Assembly: GCA_046566095.1 (NCBI GenBank) | Contig: JBKHXI010000208.1 | Coordinates: forward strand, 1-6,844 | Direction: 5' to 3' | DNA length: 6,844 nucleotides | Origin: CAMPJU01 sp046566095 | Lineage (GTDB): Bacteria > Pseudomonadota > Gammaproteobacteria > Xanthomonadales > Xanthomonadaceae | Shown: in pieces, positions 4,913 to 6,844 of the stretch | Position numbering within the stretch: position 1 is the first letter of the stretch | Layout: each line of letters begins with the position of its first letter | Notes under the pieces: generated by a model | What the model saw: only the letters and a program-made list of their open reading frames with translations | Database searches by the model: none | What the model was told of the DNA's origin: nothing | Position numbers and translations under genes: made by a program

Positions 4913-6208
4913 TCAGGCCAGTCGCGTCAGCACGCCGGCGATGGTCGCGGTCATCAGCGTGGCGATGCTGCCGCCCAGGACCGCGCGCAGGCCGAATCGC
5001 GCCAGGTCGTGGCGGCGCTCGGGGGCGATGCCGCCGATGCCGCCGATCTGGATCGCGATCGAGCTGAAGTTGGCGAACCCGCACAGCGCGTAGGTGGCGA
5101 TCAGGGTGCCGCGTTCGGTCAGCGCCACGCCCGCCACGTTGCCGCGCAGGATCTCGCCCAGCTGCACGTAGGCCACGAACTCGTTGAGCACCACCTTGGT
5201 GCCGATCAGCCCGCCGACCGTGGTCGCGTCCTGCCAGGGCACGCCGATCATGAAGGCCACCGGTGCCAGCAGCAGGCCGAGCAGGCCGGCCAGGTCGGTG
5301 CGGCGGCCGAGCACGGCCTCCAGCCCGGTGACCTCGCCCAGCCAGGCCAGCGGCGCGTTGATCAGCGCGATCAGGGCGATGAAGGCCAGCAGCATCGCGC
5401 CGACGTTCAGCGCCAGTTTCAGGCCGTCGGCCGCGCCCGCGGCGGCGGCGTCGATGACGTTGGTGGTGGTCTTCTCGACGTTGACCCGGACCTCGCCCAG
5501 GGTCAGCGGGGTCTGCGTCTCCGGCACCAGGATCTTGGCGACGACCAGCGTCGCCGGCGCGGCCATGACGCTGGCGGTGATCAGGTGCTTGGCGTAGAAG
5601 GCCTGCTGCGCCGGGTCGCCGCCGCCCAGCAGCAGCACGTAGGCGCCGAGCACGCCGCCGGCGATGGTGGCCATGCCGCCGACCATCAGCGTCAGCAGCT
5701 CGGATTCGGTCATCTTGGAGATGTACGGGCGCACCACCAGCGGCGCCTCGGTCTGGCCGATGAAGGAATTGGCGCACACGCTCAGGGTCTCGGCGCCGGA
5801 CACGCGCATCAGCTTGGTGATCACCCAGGCCATGCCCTGCACCAGCTTCTGCATCGCGCCGACGTGGTAGAGCACGCTCATGAAGCTGGCGAAGAAGATG
5901 ATCGTCGGCAGCACCTGGAAGGCGAACACGAAGCCGAACTTCCCGGGGTCGGAGAAGTCGCCGAAGATGAAGCGCGCGCCCTCGGTGGTGAATCCGAGCA
6001 GCTTGACGAAGCCGGTGGCGACCGCGTCGAACACGCTGGCGCCCCAGGGCGTGAGCAGCACGAAGCCGGCGATCAGCAGCTGCAGCGCCAGGCCGATGCC
6101 GACCAGCTTCCAGTCGACCGCGCGCTTGTTGTTGGAGAACAGCCAGGCCAGGCCCAGCAGCGCCGCCAGCCCGACCAGGCCGAAACCGACCCGCAGCAAA
6201 GTTTCCAT
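4913..6208 (-). CDS. Concentrative nucleoside transporter, NupC/CNT family
   Basis: A 431-residue inner-membrane symporter of the CNT family, importing nucleosides with H+ or Na+. Length is close to bacterial members (E. coli NupC about 400). There are hydrophobic segments at about residues 4-24 and 34-53, a gate/nucleoside-recognition region beginning near 93, and the family motifs. GQTEAP (151-156) corresponds to the QTE nucleobase-binding motif of the Vibrio cholerae CNT structure. NEFVAY (342-347) and CGFANFSSIAIQIGG (376-390) correspond to the ribose-binding Asn/Glu and Asn/Ser residues. The start is ATG 6208 with a good AGGGGA ribosome-binding site about 6 bases upstream. It is the first gene of a unit with the PfkB kinase. 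The ion used cannot be read with confidence. The gene name nupC is likely but several CNT paralogues exist, so I leave it blank. Confidence 0.93.
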   Translation of the reverse strand: METLLRVGFGLVGLAALLGLAWLFSNNKRAVDWKLVGIGLALQLLIAGFVLLTPWGASVFDAVATGFVKLLGFTTEGARFIFGDFSDPGKFGFVFAFQVLPTIIFFASFMSVLYHVGAMQKLVQGMAWVITKLMRVSGAETLSVCANSFIGQTEAPLVVRPYISKMTESELLTLMVGGMATIAGGVLGAYVLLLGGGDPAQQAFYAKHLITASVMAAPATLVVAKILVPETQTPLTLGEVRVNVEKTTTNVIDAAAAGAADGLKLALNVGAMLLAFIALIALINAPLAWLGEVTGLEAVLGRRTDLAGLLGLLLAPVAFMIGVPWQDATTVGGLIGTKVVLNEFVAYVQLGEILRGNVAGVALTERGTLIATYALCGFANFSSIAIQIGGIGGIAPERRHDLARFGLRAVLGGSIATLMTATIAGVLTRLA

Positions 6209-6241
6209 CGCAGTCCCCTGCGGCGGCGCCGCACGCCCGGC

Positions 6242-6270
6242 AGGGTAGGGGAGCGGGGCGGGGCCGGCAA
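6242..6270 (-). promoter_or_regulatory. Weak candidate promoter for the transporter-kinase operon
   Basis: In the 106-bp gap upstream of the transporter, minus-strand TTGCCG (6270-6265, 4 of 6) and TACCCT (6247-6242, 3 of 6) are spaced by exactly 17 bases, leaving about 28 leader bases before the ATG. The intervening DNA is extremely GC-rich and the -10 is poor, so this may need an activator or be spurious. No clear operator palindrome is seen near it. Confidence 0.3.
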
Positions 6271-6314
6271 GCGCGGCGCTGCAGCAGGCATCGCCGCCGT
6301 GGCGGTTGCCCGGA

Positions 6315-6844
6315 TCAGTCGTCGCGCGCGACCACCCGGTTGCGGCCCTCGCGCTTGGCGCGCTTGAGCCGCCGGTCGGCGCGGCGCAGCAGCCCGGACA
6401 GGTCGGTCGCCTCGCCCGGGAAGTTGGCCAGCCCGGCGCTGATCGTCAGGGGCAGGCGGCCGGCGCCGTACTGCGGCACGAAGCCGCGCTCGGCCAGGCT
6501 GCGCCGCATCGCGTCGACGTGCTCCCAGGCGGTGCCGAGCGGCTGCCGCAGCAGCAGCACGAATTCCTGGCCGCCGATCCGCACCGCCCATTCGTCGTGC
6601 GCCAGCTCCTCGCGCAGCATCGAGACGAAGTGGCGCAATGCGCGGTCGCCGGCCTGGTGCCCGGCCTCCTCGTTGATGAAGCGGAACCGGTCCAGGTCCA
6701 CCAGCGCCAGGGTCAGGCTGCCGGCGTCGTCGCGGACCTCGTCCAGCAGCCGCGGCATGCGGTGCAGCAGCCAGCTGCGGTTGGGCAGCCCGGTCAGGCC
6801 GTCGGTGCCCGACAGCTCCACCAGCCGCTGCATCCGGTGCACGA
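6315..6844 (-). CDS. GGDEF-domain protein with degenerate GGQEF motif, C-terminal part
   Basis: The gene runs off the right edge; 175 residues are visible from the GTG codon at 6842, which is probably internal. Numbered from that codon, the domain begins with DGLTGLPNR (14-22). It continues with VDLDRFRFIN (48-57), where D49 is the usual metal ligand and N57 the guanine contact, then AGHQAGD (60-66), and ends with AKREGRN (162-168); all match GGDEF diguanylate cyclases. The signature itself reads GGQEF (90-94) rather than GGDEF or GGEEF, replacing the acidic residue that coordinates metal and is needed for catalysis. The product-inhibition RxxD I-site expected five residues earlier is AHDE, so it is absent. 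The domain therefore probably does not make c-di-GMP, or does so poorly, and may instead bind GTP or act as a scaffold. Any sensor domain would be encoded outside the window. Confidence 0.88.
   Translation of the reverse strand, partial: VHRMQRLVELSGTDGLTGLPNRSWLLHRMPRLLDEVRDDAGSLTLALVDLDRFRFINEEAGHQAGDRALRHFVSMLREELAHDEWAVRIGGQEFVLLLRQPLGTAWEHVDAMRRSLAERGFVPQYGAGRLPLTISAGLANFPGEATDLSGLLRRADRRLKRAKREGRNRVVARDD

Noticed and set aside
4902..5777. Long open frame upstream of the kinase start on the same strand
   Set aside because: It overlaps the transporter in another frame and is Arg/Gly/Asp-rich low-complexity sequence; the kinase fold begins at the GTG at 4901.
5009..6367. Long plus-strand open frame opposite the transporter, rich in His, Gln and Gly
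   Set aside because: It is the antisense shadow of the CNT gene, with no family features.

Overview
The window is high-GC, densely coded bacterial DNA. It carries REP-type palindromic repeats with the core pattern TAGGAGCG…CGCGAT, and its gene set (YdjM-type hydrolase, DusB, NupC-type transporter with a PfkB kinase, GGDEF protein) fits a gammaproteobacterium of the Lysobacteraceae/Xanthomonadaceae, such as Lysobacter, Luteimonas or a relative. That placement is inferred from composition, repeats and protein style; no marker gene proves it.

Layout. Positions 1-530 (+) hold the C-terminal end of a YdjM-family membrane metal-dependent hydrolase. It converges on a class I SAM-dependent methyltransferase (661-1497, -), with a repeat-like element of inverted and direct repeats between them. 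Upstream of the methyltransferase lie four REP units arranged as two inverted pairs (1510-1685), then dusB (1709-2707, -), the tRNA-dihydrouridine synthase.

The most interesting part is 2763-3906. A Mu Ner/Nlp-like DNA-binding protein (3052-3354, -) and an XRE/cI-type repressor (3427-3906, +) diverge from a 72-bp control region. That region holds two matching 12-bp palindromes spaced 22 bp apart. One fills the spacer of a good sigma70-type promoter for the Ner-like gene; the other overlaps the start codon of the repressor gene. This is the architecture of a transposable-phage immunity switch (Mu c/ner), but no transposase or other phage gene is visible. Instead the Ner-like gene is followed on the same strand by an unrecognised 87-residue ORF and then by dusB. 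It could be a phage remnant or a domesticated switch; the sequence alone does not decide.

Positions 3942-6208 (-) form a two-gene nucleoside/ribose uptake unit: a CNT (NupC) family transporter followed 11 bases later by a ribokinase-like PfkB kinase. The unit plausibly imports nucleosides and phosphorylates either the nucleoside or ribose released from it. The window ends in a GGDEF-domain protein (6315-6844, -, N-terminus outside) whose signature reads GGQEF and whose I-site is absent. It is therefore probably a degenerate, non-catalytic or weakly active diguanylate cyclase domain.
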